A stretch of 49,346 nucleotides of DNA from Aquimarina agarivorans (GTDB taxonomy: Bacteria; Bacteroidota; Bacteroidia; Flavobacteriales; Flavobacteriaceae), in assembly GCF_000218485.1 (NCBI RefSeq), contig NZ_AFPB01000173.1:1-49346 (forward strand), written 5' to 3'. This document shows positions 28,688 to 37,727 of this stretch, one piece after another. Position 1 is the first letter of the stretch; each line of letters begins with the position of its first letter. The notes under the pieces were generated by a model. That model had not been told where the DNA came from and ran no database searches. It saw only the letters and a program-made list of their open reading frames with translations. The position numbers and the translations under genes are program-made.

Positions 28688-30544
28688 CTATTTTTCTTCA
28701 ACTACATCAAGTTCTACTTTCAAATTATTGATGATAAATTTTTGTCTGTCGGGGGTGTTTTTACCCATATAAAAATTCAATAATTCTTCAATTGATTTGT
28801 CTTTATCTAACATTAAAGGATCTAATCGGATATCATCACCAATAAAATGTACAAATTCATTTGGCGAAATTTCCCCTAAACCTTTAAATCGGGTAATTTC
28901 AGGATTTGCACCTAATTTACCTATGGCTGTAACGCGTTCTTCTTCTGAATAACAATAAATTGTTTCTTTTTTATTTCGTACCCTAAACAAAGGAGTTTGT
29001 AAAATATAGACATGTCCTTCCTTTATTAATTCAGGAAAAAATTGTAAAAAAAAGGTAATAAGTAGCAAACGAATGTGCATGCCATCTACATCTGCATCTG
29101 TAGCAATTACGATATTGTTATAACGTAAATCCTCTAGGGATTCTTCTATATTTAAGGCCGCCTGTAATAAATTAAACTCTTCATTTTCGTACACAATTTT
29201 TTTGGACATATTGTAGCAATTCAATGGCTTACCACGAAGGCTAAAAACAGCTTGCGTATTCACATCCCTGGATTTTGTGATAGAACCACTTGCCGAATCA
29301 CCTTCGGTAATAAATAAAGTACTTTCTAAATTTCGAGGATTTTTAACATCACCCAAATGCACCCGACAATCACGTAACTTTTTATTATGCAAACTGGCTT
29401 TTTTTGCGCGGTCCTTGGCTAATTTTCGTATTCCGGATAATTCTTTACGTTCGCGCTCAGCTTGTAATATTTTACGCTGAAGTAGTTCTGCCGTTTCAGT
29501 ATTTTTATGTAAAAAATTATCCAGATATTTTTTAACAAAATCATTAATGTAAGTTCGCACGGTAGGTAAATCCCCTCCCATATCGGTTGAACCCAATTTG
29601 GTTTTTGTTTGACTTTCAAAAACAGGTTCCATTACTTTTATGCTTATCGCAGAAACTATTGATTTTCGGATATCACTAGCTTCATAACTTTTTCCATAAA
29701 ACTCTCTGATTGTTTTTACTAAAGCTTCGCGAAAAGCAGCTAAATGCGTACCTCCTTGAGTTGTATTTTGACCGTTAACAAAGGAATGATATTCTTCGGA
29801 ATACTGCGTGCGGCTGTGTGTAATTGCAATTTCAATATCATCGCCTCGCAAATGAATGATTGGATATAATCGATCTTCAGTATTAATACTTTCAGCTAAT
29901 AAATCCTTCAATCCATTTTCCGAGTAAAACTTTTCACCATTAAAAACTATAGTTAACCCTGGATTTAAGTACACATAATTTTTAAGCATTTTGGTAATGT
30001 ACTCATTTCGATACTTATAATTTCTAAAAATAGTATCATCGGCAATGAAACTAACTTTTGTTCCGCGCCTGCGCGAAGTTTCTTCTAAAAATTCTTCATT
30101 TGTTAATTCCCCTTTGGAAAATTCTGCGGAAGCGGACTTACCATCCCTACTGGACTCCACTCTAAAATAGCTTGAAAGTGCGTTAACCGCTTTGGTACCT
30201 ACTCCATTTAACCCTACCGACTTTTTAAAAGCTCTGGAATCATACTTCCCTCCAGTATTCATTTTGGATACAACGTCCACTACCTTTCCTAGAGGAATTC
30301 CACGACCATAATCCCTTACCGTAACACGTTCCCCATGAACAGAAATTTCAATAGTTTTTCCCGTTCCCATAACAAACTCATCAATAGAGTTATCAAGCAC
30401 CTCTTTTATAAGAATATAAATCCCATCATCAGCGGATGAACCGTCTCCTAGTTTACCAATATACATCCCCGGACGCATTCGGATATGCTCTTTCCAATCA
30501 AGTGAACGGATATTGTCTTCGGTGTATAAAGTTTCTTTATTCAT
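28688..30544 (-). CDS. parE: DNA topoisomerase IV subunit B
   Basis: A 618-residue GHKL ATPase subunit that partners ParC. Visible signatures are [10 protein letters not shown] near residue 21, the ATP-binding EVLDNSIDE (N box), the nucleotide contacts DYGRGIPLG and [10 protein letters not shown], and the TOPRIM metal-binding segments [11 protein letters not shown] and [11 protein letters not shown]. The length fits ParE and not the longer GyrB. First gene of the parE-parC operon, transcribed leftward. The 299-bp region upstream is shared with a divergent small membrane protein gene and holds an 11-bp inverted repeat. Confidence 0.95.
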   Translation of the reverse strand: MNKETLYTEDNIRSLDWKEHIRMRPGMYIGKLGDGSSADDGIYILIKEVLDNSIDEFVMGTGKTIEISVHGERVTVRDYGRGIPLGKVVDVVSKMNTGGKYDSRAFKKSVGLNGVGTKAVNALSSYFRVESSRDGKSASAEFSKGELTNEEFLEETSRRRGTKVSFIADDTIFRNYKYRNEYITKMLKNYVYLNPGLTIVFNGEKFYSENGLKDLLAESINTEDRLYPIIHLRGDDIEIAITHSRTQYSEEYHSFVNGQNTTQGGTHLAAFREALVKTIREFYGKSYEASDIRKSIVSAISIKVMEPVFESQTKTKLGSTDMGGDLPTVRTYINDFVKKYLDNFLHKNTETAELLQRKILQAERERKELSGIRKLAKDRAKKASLHNKKLRDCRVHLGDVKNPRNLESTLFITEGDSASGSITKSRDVNTQAVFSLRGKPLNCYNMSKKIVYENEEFNLLQAALNIEESLEDLRYNNIVIATDADVDGMHIRLLLITFFLQFFPELIKEGHVYILQTPLFRVRNKKETIYCYSEEERVTAIGKLGANPEITRFKGLGEISPNEFVHFIGDDIRLDPLMLDKDKSIEELLNFYMGKNTPDRQKFIINNLKVELDVVEEK

Positions 30545-30610
30545 AGGCTTGGAAATTGGCAGTAATCGCTAATATATATCCTTACACCGAATTTTAAAAG
30601 CACTTCACCC

Positions 30611-30642
30611 AAAAGTTGTTAAGAACTTTATTAATAACTTTT
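30611..30642. repeat. Imperfect 11-bp inverted repeat in a divergent promoter region
   Basis: AAAAGTTGTTA at 30611-30621 faces TAATAACTTTT at 30632-30642; ten of eleven positions are complementary and the eleventh is a G:T wobble. The spacer is ten bases. It lies 67 bases upstream of parE and 200 bases upstream of the small membrane protein gene. It may be an operator or an RNA hairpin, or may be chance in AT-rich DNA. Confidence 0.4.
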
Positions 30643-30816
30643 ACCCGTAAAAAGACTAATTAATATCTGATTAAATTCCAGTTCATTGAGTTTTATACTT
30701 CATATTTTTTTAAAAAAAACTATCATTTTGATGCAACTTAAATAGCTTTCCTGAAATCAAAATTGCAAAATGGCCGTAATTACTCTATAATTTAAATGTA
30801 CTCTGTGGTTTTTCGA

Positions 30817-30824
30817 TATATTTG
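30817..30824 (+). promoter_or_regulatory. Putative -7 box of the small PnuC-like gene
   Basis: TATATTTG matches TAnnTTTG, 19 bases before the ATG at 30844. It supports the small open frame being a real, separately transcribed gene. Confidence 0.45.
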
Positions 30825-30843
30825 ATTTTACTTAAAAAAAGCT

Positions 30844-31062
30844 ATGGAACCATACAAAACTATTATAGAAATAATTTCCGCAGTACTTATCCTTATTGCT
30901 TTTGAGCTTTTAAACAGAAAAAGTTTGAAAGGGTATAGTTTTATGGCTATTGGGCAATTTTTAGCCTTTGCTATTTGTCTAATGACAGATTTATGGTTTT
31001 TAGCTGTTATGCATTTTGTAAATTTCCTTTTAATGGTTAGGGGGTATTATAAATGGAAGTAA
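30844..31062 (+). CDS. Small three-helix membrane protein, PnuC/SemiSWEET-like half transporter
   Basis: A 72-residue protein with about three hydrophobic segments (about residues 8-24, 31-48, 49-66). The spacing, the loop LNRKSLKGYSFMAIGQ between helices and the ending LLMVRGYYKWK resemble the C-terminal half of PnuC nicotinamide transporters, whose fold is related to SWEET proteins. Too small to be a full transporter, it would have to act as an oligomer, as SemiSWEETs do. The substrate is unknown. It has its own probable promoter and no operon partner; the next gene converges from the minus strand. Family membership is tentative. Confidence 0.65.
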   Translation: MEPYKTIIEIISAVLILIAFELLNRKSLKGYSFMAIGQFLAFAICLMTDLWFLAVMHFVNFLLMVRGYYKWK

Positions 31063-31171
31063 GTGAGCAGAGGTAAATCAACTGAACATAAACCGATAGA
31101 CTTACAGAATATTGAAACAAAAACTATTACCCTTCACCCCACAACTGACAACTAACTAACAACCAACAAAA

Positions 31172-32068
31172 CTATTTATTCTTCTTTCTAGAAACAAAAT
31201 AAACCCCAGAAATAACTACCAACATTCCTAATGATTGGATAAATGAAATTTCTTCTTCTAAAAAGAAATACGCTAAAATAATTGTGGATACTGGGCCGAG
31301 GCTTCCAACTATTGAGAAAACACTGGCTCCAAGTCTATTTATTGCTTCCGAAACTAAAAACGAAGGAATTAAAGTAGAAAAAAAAGCCATACAAAAACCT
31401 AAAACATACACTGGCATTTCATAATTAAATAAATCAAAATCGCGCACAATACTGTAATGAATAAATACACAAAAAGTAGAAACCATCATGGAATAAGCTG
31501 TAAAAGGTATTACTCCAAACTTAGGGATTAACCATCCGCTCCCCACCAAATAAGAAGCATAGGTAAAAGCGCTTAAAAAAATTAAAAAAGCCCCCCAAAA
31601 TACATTATTGGAATTGGTATCAATTTCATTCCAAAAAGTAATAATAACACCAATATAAGTTATGAAAATAGCTATTAATTGTTTTTTGGAAAGCTTTTTT
31701 CTAAAAAAAATCCAAGACAGAATGACTACAATGGTAGGATATATAAAAAGGATAATCCGCTCCAACCCTGCTTTTATAAACCAAAGTCCTTCAAAATCAA
31801 AAAAACTAGCTAAATAATAGCCTAAAAAACCAAATAAAAACACCCACAAATAGTCTTTCTTTTTAATGTGCTGAGGCTTTTGCGGCTTTTTCCAGATAGC
31901 AATTAAAATATAAAAAGGTAGTGCAAATATCATTCGAAAAAGTAATAAACTAACGGAATCAATATGGTAATCATAGGCTAATTTTACCATGACTGCTTTT
32001 GCAGAAAATAATACTACTCCTACTATAGCAAATAGAATTCCTGTACTGGTTGAATTATTTTTTTCCAT
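31172..32068 (-). CDS. EamA/DMT-family transporter
   Basis: A 298-residue inner-membrane protein with about ten predicted transmembrane helices in two repeated halves of five, the hallmark of the drug/metabolite transporter superfamily. The N-terminal half has GVVLFSAKAVMVKLAY and the C-terminal half ends with GPVSTIILAYFFLEEEISFIQSLGMLVVISGVYF, the conserved EamA end of the last two helices. The short basic tail SRKKNK points to the cytoplasm. Members export amino acids or other small metabolites; the substrate cannot be read from the sequence. It is transcribed alone, facing the small PnuC-like gene at its 3' end. Confidence 0.88.
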   Translation of the reverse strand: MEKNNSTSTGILFAIVGVVLFSAKAVMVKLAYDYHIDSVSLLLFRMIFALPFYILIAIWKKPQKPQHIKKKDYLWVFLFGFLGYYLASFFDFEGLWFIKAGLERIILFIYPTIVVILSWIFFRKKLSKKQLIAIFITYIGVIITFWNEIDTNSNNVFWGAFLIFLSAFTYASYLVGSGWLIPKFGVIPFTAYSMMVSTFCVFIHYSIVRDFDLFNYEMPVYVLGFCMAFFSTLIPSFLVSEAINRLGASVFSIVGSLGPVSTIILAYFFLEEEISFIQSLGMLVVISGVYFVSRKKNK

Positions 32069-32252
32069 ACAGGAAAATTATAGATTAGCAATGAACTGAT
32101 TGTACGTGCTACATTAATAAATACAATACCCAAGCGTATTTATTTTATAATTTGACAATACATGTAAGAAAATTCCCTTTAGCTTTTAAATATTCATTAA
32201 CAAAGAGCTATAACTTTATTTATAAATTTAGCGTAAACTAAATATTATTACT

Positions 32253-33098
32253 ATGAAAAAGTTATCATTACTTATTTTTACCATACTATTTACTTTAAAT
32301 AGTGTTGCACAAATTAAAACACCCCAACCAAGTCCTGCTGCTAAATTAATGCAAGTAGTTGGTTTAACTGATGTTGAAATTGCCTACTCCAGACCTGCAA
32401 TGCGTGAAAGAACTATTTTTGGATCGTTAGTTCCTTACGGCAAATTATGGAGAACTGGTGCTAACAAAAACACAATAATAACTTTTAGTGATGATGTTAC
32501 AATGAGTGGAAAAACTTTAAAAGCTGGATCTTACGCTATTTTTACTACTCCAAACGCATCATCATGGGATATTAATTTTTATACTGATACTGAAAACTGG
32601 GGAACACCTAAAAACTGGGATGCCAGTAAAGTTGCAGCTACTGTGAATGCAAAAACGTCAAAAATTAGCGAGACTACTGAGTCATTTACTATTTCAATTG
32701 ACAACCTAACCAATAACGGTGCTCATTTAGTATTTGAATGGGAAAACACAAAAGTTGCTGTTCCTTTTGAGGTAACTACGGATACTGTAGTTATGAAACA
32801 GATTGACAAAGTAATGAAAGGTCCTGATGCTAGAGATTACTATGCTGCTGCTGTTTACTATTTAGCTGAAGGTAAAGACATAAAAAAAGCTAAGGAATGG
32901 ATGGATAAATCAATGTCGTTAACTAAAGAACCAAAATTTTGGCAATTGCGTAAGCAGTCGTTGATCTATGCAAAACTTGGTGATACTAAAAATGCAATTG
33001 CTACTGCTAAAAAATCTTTAACCGCTGCTGAAGCTGCCGGAAACGATGATTACGTTAAAATGAACAAAGATTCCTTAAAAGAATGGGGAGCACTTTAA
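32253..33098 (+). CDS. Secreted DUF2911-domain protein
   Basis: A 281-residue exported protein. Residues 1-19 are a signal peptide ending Asn-Ser-Val-Ala. The DUF2911 pattern is evident: PSPAAKLMQVVGLTDVEIAYSRP, GRTIFGSLVPYG-type sequence, KLWRTGANKNTIITFS and LKAGSYAIFTTP, within residues 22-150. The C-terminal about 100 residues are helical with repeat-like pairs (AAAVYYLAEGKDIKKAKEW, LRKQSLIYAKLGDTKNAI) of the tetratricopeptide type. No enzymatic role is known for DUF2911. It is common in Bacteroidota and lies alone here with a terminator downstream. Confidence 0.85.
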   Translation: MKKLSLLIFTILFTLNSVAQIKTPQPSPAAKLMQVVGLTDVEIAYSRPAMRERTIFGSLVPYGKLWRTGANKNTIITFSDDVTMSGKTLKAGSYAIFTTPNASSWDINFYTDTENWGTPKNWDASKVAATVNAKTSKISETTESFTISIDNLTNNGAHLVFEWENTKVAVPFEVTTDTVVMKQIDKVMKGPDARDYYAAAVYYLAEGKDIKKAKEWMDKSMSLTKEPKFWQLRKQSLIYAKLGDTKNAIATAKKSLTAAEAAGNDDYVKMNKDSLKEWGAL

Positions 33099-33178
33099 GA
33101 TGCTAGATAAATAATCTTGTTTGATTTTAATATGATGATCATATTCTAAATTTAACATTTTAGCCTAAAACTTATATC

Positions 33179-33210
33179 AAAACCTCAGTTCAATTGACTG
33201 AGGTTTTTTT
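33179..33210 (+). terminator. Rho-independent terminator after the DUF2911 gene
   Basis: AAAACCTCAGT at 33179-33189 pairs with ACTGAGGTTTT at 33197-33207, then more T residues to 33210. It is a clear hairpin with a seven-base loop, about 80 bases after the stop. Confidence 0.85.
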
Positions 33211-33312
33211 AATGTTGAACCCCACCCCTTCTTTATTATTTATGTCCTAATTACTTCAAATTCATTTTTGAAGCCCTTTATTTTCAATTTTCACCTTCGT
33301 CATTAACTAAAT

Positions 33313-33343
33313 TTGCTCACCCAAGCACTAAGCGTTAAATTTG
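33313..33343 (+). promoter_or_regulatory. Putative full Bacteroidota promoter of cca
   Basis: TTG at 33313-33315 and TAAATTTG at 33336-33343 are separated by 20 bases, matching the TTG-N(17-23)-TAnnTTTG pattern. The ATG of cca follows at 33376, about 32 bases after the box. A second TAAATTTG at 33308-33315 overlaps the -33 element. This is the best promoter match in the window. Confidence 0.55.
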
Positions 33344-33375
33344 CATTCTATTGTAAAGTACCCTAAAAATCTCAA

Positions 33376-34800
33376 ATGCAAATACCTAATTACAAACACG
33401 CACTACATTTACCAATATTCAATACAGTCCGAAAATCAACTGAAGTGCTTGGCTTTGAAAGTTACGTTATTGGGGGGTTTGTTCGAGATTTTCTATTAAA
33501 AAGAGGTGAGGTTAAAGATATTGACATTGTTACTGTGGGTAGTGGCATTGAATTGGCGTTAAAAGTTTCGGAGCTTTTGCCAAACAAGCCAAAGGTTCAG
33601 GTTTTTAAAACCTATGGAACAGCCATGCTACGTTATCAAAATATTGATATAGAATTTGTTGGTGCGCGCAAGGAATCTTATAATGAAAATAGCCGTAATC
33701 CTGTTGTTGAAAATGGCACATTAGAAGATGATCAAAATCGAAGAGATTTTACCATTAATGCGCTAGCACTTTCATTAAACGAAGCTACTTACGGGGATTT
33801 GATTGATCCGTTTGGCGGAAGTAAAGATTTGGACAAAAAAATTATTCGAACACCTTTAGAACCTGGCATTACCTATTCCGATGATCCGTTGCGTATGATG
33901 CGTGCCATTCGGTTCGCCACCCAATTAAACTTTAAAATTGAAAAAGAATCTTTAGACGCTATTAAGGCGCACCAAGAGCGAATTAAAATAATTACTAAAG
34001 AACGTATAGTAGTTGAATTAAATAAAATTTTGAGTAGCCCCATACCTTCAATTGGCTTTTTATTGTTGGAAAAAACAGGATTACTTGCCTATATTTTACC
34101 GGAACTTACCAATTTAAAAGGTATAGATGAAGTGGAAGGACAACGCCACAAAGATAACTTTTACCACACCTTAGAAGTTGTGGATAATATTGCAGTACAC
34201 ACGGATGATGTTTGGTTACGTTGGGCAGCTTTACTACACGATATCGGAAAAGCTCCAACAAAAAGGTTTAGTAAAAAAATAGGCTGGACCTTCCATGGAC
34301 ATGAATTTATAGGCTCAAAAATGGTTTTTAAACTATTTAAAAGGCTAAAATTACCATTAAACGAAAAAATGAAATTTGTCCAAAAAATGGTTTTAATGAG
34401 TTCTCGCCCTATTGTTATAGCCTCAAATGTTACGGATGCCGCCGTAAGACGCTTAGTTTTTGATGCCGGAGATACTATTGATGATTTGATGACACTTTGC
34501 GAAGCTGATATCACCACAAAAAACCCAAAAAGATTTAAAAAATACCATAACAATTTTAAAATTGTGCGTCAAAAAATTATTGATGTTGAAGCACGTGATC
34601 ACATTCGAAATTTTCAACCTCCAGTAAGTGGTAAAGAAATTATTGAAACCTTTAATTTAAAACCTTCTAAAAAAGTTGGTATAATAAAAGAGGCTATTAA
34701 AGAAGCCATACTTGAAGGTGAAATTGAAAATGAACATAAAGTGGCTTATCAATTTATGCTAAAAAAGGCTGCCGAATTGGGTTTAAAACCAGTAAATTAA
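33376..34800 (+). CDS. cca: CCA-adding tRNA nucleotidyltransferase with HD domain
   Basis: Adds or repairs the 3' CCA end of tRNAs. The 474-residue protein has the class II nucleotidyltransferase head: the GGFVRDFLL motif at about 33-41 and the catalytic pair DIDIV at about 49-53, followed by RRDFTINALAL near 121. The segment DDPLRMMRAIRFA near 173 belongs to the nucleotide-recognising neck. An HD domain follows, with HTLEVVDNIAVHTDDVWLRWAALLHDIGKA near 256-292, as in many bacterial CCA enzymes and poly(A) polymerase relatives. Heme A synthase begins nine bases after its stop, so the two are probably co-transcribed although their functions are unrelated. Confidence 0.92.
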   Translation: MQIPNYKHALHLPIFNTVRKSTEVLGFESYVIGGFVRDFLLKRGEVKDIDIVTVGSGIELALKVSELLPNKPKVQVFKTYGTAMLRYQNIDIEFVGARKESYNENSRNPVVENGTLEDDQNRRDFTINALALSLNEATYGDLIDPFGGSKDLDKKIIRTPLEPGITYSDDPLRMMRAIRFATQLNFKIEKESLDAIKAHQERIKIITKERIVVELNKILSSPIPSIGFLLLEKTGLLAYILPELTNLKGIDEVEGQRHKDNFYHTLEVVDNIAVHTDDVWLRWAALLHDIGKAPTKRFSKKIGWTFHGHEFIGSKMVFKLFKRLKLPLNEKMKFVQKMVLMSSRPIVIASNVTDAAVRRLVFDAGDTIDDLMTLCEADITTKNPKRFKKYHNNFKIVRQKIIDVEARDHIRNFQPPVSGKEIIETFNLKPSKKVGIIKEAIKEAILEGEIENEHKVAYQFMLKKAAELGLKPVN

Positions 34801-34809
34801 AATTATAGT

Positions 34810-35841
34810 ATGATAAATCGTCTATTCAAAAAAACGCTAAATGTTGCCATTTTTTTGGTGTACATAGTGGTTATTGCTGGTGCCGTGGTACGTATGACAG
34901 GATCAGGAATGGGATGTCCCGACTGGCCTAAATGCTTTGGCTACTTTATTCCACCTACACAACTGCAGCAGCTAGAATGGAAACCCAACCACACGTATAA
35001 AAAAGGACAGGTAATTATTTTAAATGAAGCACTACGTGTAGTTAAAAAGGATTTCAAATCTGAAAATCAATACAATAAAAATAACTGGAGTGCTTATGAA
35101 AAACATGATTATGCTATTTTTAACCCTATTCACACTTGGGTGGAATATATTAATCGATTAGCTACTGTTATTTTTGGAATACCCATACTAGTACTAGTCA
35201 TACTAAGTTTTTTCTTTTGGAAAAAAAATAAACTAATAACACTACTAGCAATAGGCTCACTTTTTAGCGTTGCTTTTGAAGCCTGGCTTGGCAAAATTGT
35301 TGTTGATACTAACTTACTACCAATCAAAATTACATTGCACGTTTTGTTTGTGTTTTTTATTATAGCCTTTTTGCTGGCCATTCATTTTATAGTTTCTAAA
35401 AAAGAAAATACATTTTCAGTTAACAAACCAATAAAGTATTTAGGGGTTTTTGCTATTGTTTTAACTTTGATTCAAGTAATATTAGGGACTCAAGTACGCC
35501 AGTACGTGGATTTACAGATGTCAACTTTTAATTACAATAATCAACAAAATTGGCTGGCAACGCCGCCAGTAATATTTTATATTCATCGTTCCTTTTCAAT
35601 CATACTCGTGTTAGTCAATTTTGCTTTGATTTATTTATTTAAAAAGCAAAATGGTACGCTTAGCCTATTAAAATGGGTGGGTATTTTTATAGTTTTAGAG
35701 GTAGTAACAGGTATTGTATTATTTTATTTGGATTTTCCCTTTTTATCACAACCATTACATTTGTTAATCAGCAGTTTATTGTTTGGGATTCAATTTTTAT
35801 GTGTACTACAGTTTTTTAGCAATCATAGCAAAACAACTTAG
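34810..35841 (+). CDS. ctaA: Heme A synthase (COX15/CtaA family)
   Basis: Integral membrane enzyme that oxidises the C8 methyl of heme O to make heme A for cytochrome oxidase. The 343-residue protein has about eight hydrophobic segments. The first carries VVIAGAVVRMTGSGMGCPDWPKCFGYFIPP, the hallmark of the family, including the conserved Cys pair. Further on HTWVEYINRLATVIFG and, in the second half, FYIHRSFSIILV and LSQPLHLLISS supply the expected conserved histidines. The large hydrophilic loop after helix 1 (about residues 45-105) is typical of the Bacteroidota form. It is transcribed with cca from the upstream promoter. Confidence 0.92.
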   Translation: MINRLFKKTLNVAIFLVYIVVIAGAVVRMTGSGMGCPDWPKCFGYFIPPTQLQQLEWKPNHTYKKGQVIILNEALRVVKKDFKSENQYNKNNWSAYEKHDYAIFNPIHTWVEYINRLATVIFGIPILVLVILSFFFWKKNKLITLLAIGSLFSVAFEAWLGKIVVDTNLLPIKITLHVLFVFFIIAFLLAIHFIVSKKENTFSVNKPIKYLGVFAIVLTLIQVILGTQVRQYVDLQMSTFNYNNQQNWLATPPVIFYIHRSFSIILVLVNFALIYLFKKQNGTLSLLKWVGIFIVLEVVTGIVLFYLDFPFLSQPLHLLISSLLFGIQFLCVLQFFSNHSKTT

Positions 35842-35885
35842 TCAACAAAAAATAGGTTAAGTCAGAAAATTCAGTGATACTATCG

Positions 35886-35893
35886 TATCTTTG
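35886..35893 (+). promoter_or_regulatory. Putative -7 box of the pRiA4b ORF-3-like gene
   Basis: TATCTTTG matches TAnnTTTG, 28 bases before the ATG at 35922. No clear -33 TTG is seen. Confidence 0.45.
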
Positions 35894-35921
35894 AATACTC
35901 AAAAATTAAAAACCTACCACT

Positions 35922-36440
35922 ATGATATATCGTTTCCGTGTAATTTTAGACACTGAAGAAGACGTGTTTAGAGACCTTGAAATAGAACAAACTGCAACTG
36001 CTGAGGAATTTCATAATAGCATTACGCAAGCATTTGGATTTGATGGAACTGAAATGGCGTCATTTTACATCAGTAATGAACAATGGGATCAAGGTGATGA
36101 AATTTCTTTATTTGATATGAGTGATGGAAATTCTCCTGCAAGGTTAATGAACGAAACTCGTTTAGAGGATATAGCTTCTGAAAAACAAACCCGTTTAATT
36201 TACATTTACGATTTTTTGAGTATGTGGACCTTTATGGTAGAACTTGCCGAAATTGCAACTCCAGAAGCCGGAAGAACCTATCCTAATTTAATGTTTGCCC
36301 ATGGCGAATTGCCTGATAGTGCTCCTGACAAAAATTTTGAATCTGAAAAACTTGACTTTAATGATTTGGATGATGATTTCAATGACAACTTAAATATTGA
36401 TGATTATGATAACCTTGGTTTCGAAGAACATTGGAACTAA
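35922..36440 (+). CDS. pRiA4b ORF-3-like (IS1096 passenger TnpR-type) protein
   Basis: A 172-residue soluble, very acidic protein. The first about 120 residues match the plasmid pRiA4b ORF-3 family: IYRFRVILDTEEDVFRDLEIE, TAEEFHNSITQAFGFDG, SFYISNEQWDQGDEI and LIYIYDFLSMWTFMVELAEI. The final 40 residues are extremely rich in Asp, Asn and Glu. The family is found on plasmids and next to transposases but also as stand-alone chromosomal genes. No transposase or inverted repeat is near, so this one looks like a fixed chromosomal gene. Its biochemical role is unknown; annotation as a mobile-element resolvase would be misleading. Confidence 0.8.
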   Translation: MIYRFRVILDTEEDVFRDLEIEQTATAEEFHNSITQAFGFDGTEMASFYISNEQWDQGDEISLFDMSDGNSPARLMNETRLEDIASEKQTRLIYIYDFLSMWTFMVELAEIATPEAGRTYPNLMFAHGELPDSAPDKNFESEKLDFNDLDDDFNDNLNIDDYDNLGFEEHWN

Positions 36441-36612
36441 TACTCTTTAGTTTTCTACAAAAACTTTTTTGCAAATAAACCTCATTTGAGCACGAACTAA
36501 AAAAACGATTTACCAACCCCATATTATCGCTTGATTTTATACTGATTAAGAAATCTTAGCCCTAAAATTATTTTAAAGTACTATTATATTCTACAAATCC
36601 TAAGCATAAAAA

Positions 36613-37671
36613 ATGATCAACTTATATAACACCCAAATAGAATCATTATCCATACATCGTATTGGTAACAAAAGTAGAAATGAGAACCTTTTTTTATCTG
36701 GAAATCCCTATCAATTCAACGATGAATTAAATTCGTTATTAAAAGAATATTTTTTTAAACCCTTCCGGGAGAAGGAGGAAAACTATTTTCAGTTTACTAA
36801 TGAAGCGGATTTAGAATTTAATCCACTGTACAAAATTGCTGCTGAAATTTTTGAGAATCCAGCTAATACACACGAACAATCAAAAAGAATTGGCAATTTA
36901 TTATTTGAACAATCACAACATCCACACATCAAAAGTGGCGAACTTTACGTTGCCTATCTTGAAAATTGCTTAATTGATAACGAAAAGGTAAATGCTCTTG
37001 GTATTTTTAAATCGGAGTTAAAACATGACTTTCTTCAATTTGAAGAAAAAGAACACAATTTAGATTTACTACTGCAACAAGGTGTATCACTTAATAAACT
37101 AGATAAGGGTTGCCTTATTTTCAACACAAAAAAAGAAGAAGGGTACCGTATACTATCAGTAGATTCAAATAAATACGATACAAAATACTGGCTGGAACAT
37201 TTTTTAGGTGTGGAGCCCTTTGCAGATAGTAATTTTCATACAAAAAAATATATCAAATTTTGCCAGGACTTTGCTAAAGATGTTGTTTTACCGGCTGAAG
37301 ATAAAAAAGAACAGGTAATGTTTATGAACAGAGCAGTAAATCATTTTGCTAAAAACGATGAATTTGAAGAAACCGCTTTTTTAAACGATGTTATTGAAAA
37401 TCCAGAGCTTATACCTGAGTTCAAACACTACAAGACAGAAAAAGCACCAAAATATCAAATTGAAGATTTAACCGAATTCCCTATTGCTAATAACGCTGTA
37501 TCCGCTGCACGTAAAAAAATTAAAAATGTCATTAATTTAGACACCAACGTACAAATTAAAATGGATTTCATTAACCCTGAGTCTGCTGAAAAATTTGTAG
37601 AAAAAGGTTGGGACGAAGAGAAACAAATGTATTATTACCTAGTCTATTTTAATAAAGAACAAAAAGATTAA
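36613..37671 (+). CDS. Nucleoid-associated protein (NdpA/YejK, NA37 family)
   Basis: A 352-residue cytoplasmic protein of the NA37 family. The N-terminus INLYNTQIESLSIHRIGNKSR and the later KGCLIFNTKKEEGYRILSVDSNKYDTKYWLEHFLGVE match the pattern of this family, which in E. coli binds the nucleoid (YejK). Flavobacterial members are numerous and their role is not established; DNA binding is inference from the family. The gene stands alone, closed by a very strong terminator. The pRiA4b ORF-3-like gene precedes it in the same direction, 172 bases away. Confidence 0.8.
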   Translation: MINLYNTQIESLSIHRIGNKSRNENLFLSGNPYQFNDELNSLLKEYFFKPFREKEENYFQFTNEADLEFNPLYKIAAEIFENPANTHEQSKRIGNLLFEQSQHPHIKSGELYVAYLENCLIDNEKVNALGIFKSELKHDFLQFEEKEHNLDLLLQQGVSLNKLDKGCLIFNTKKEEGYRILSVDSNKYDTKYWLEHFLGVEPFADSNFHTKKYIKFCQDFAKDVVLPAEDKKEQVMFMNRAVNHFAKNDEFEETAFLNDVIENPELIPEFKHYKTEKAPKYQIEDLTEFPIANNAVSAARKKIKNVINLDTNVQIKMDFINPESAEKFVEKGWDEEKQMYYYLVYFNKEQKD

Positions 37672-37674
37672 TCC

Positions 37675-37710
37675 AAAAAAAGAGCATATTAAATAATATG
37701 CTCTTTTTTT
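37675..37710. terminator. Bidirectional terminator between the NA37 and GH16 genes
   Basis: Bases 37675-37690 pair with 37695-37710 in a 16-bp perfect stem (core AGAGCATATT) around the loop AAAT. A and T runs at the ends give a U tract in both directions, which suits the convergent genes. Confidence 0.85.
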
Positions 37711-37727
37711 AAAACAATAATTTGCTT

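Noticed and set aside
31120..31160. AACTAACTAACAACC-type simple sequence between convergent genes
   Set aside because: Short, imperfect and without structure; looks like low-complexity spacer.
35922..36440. Mobile element call for the TnpR-like gene
   Set aside because: No transposase, inverted repeats or target duplications are visible nearby.
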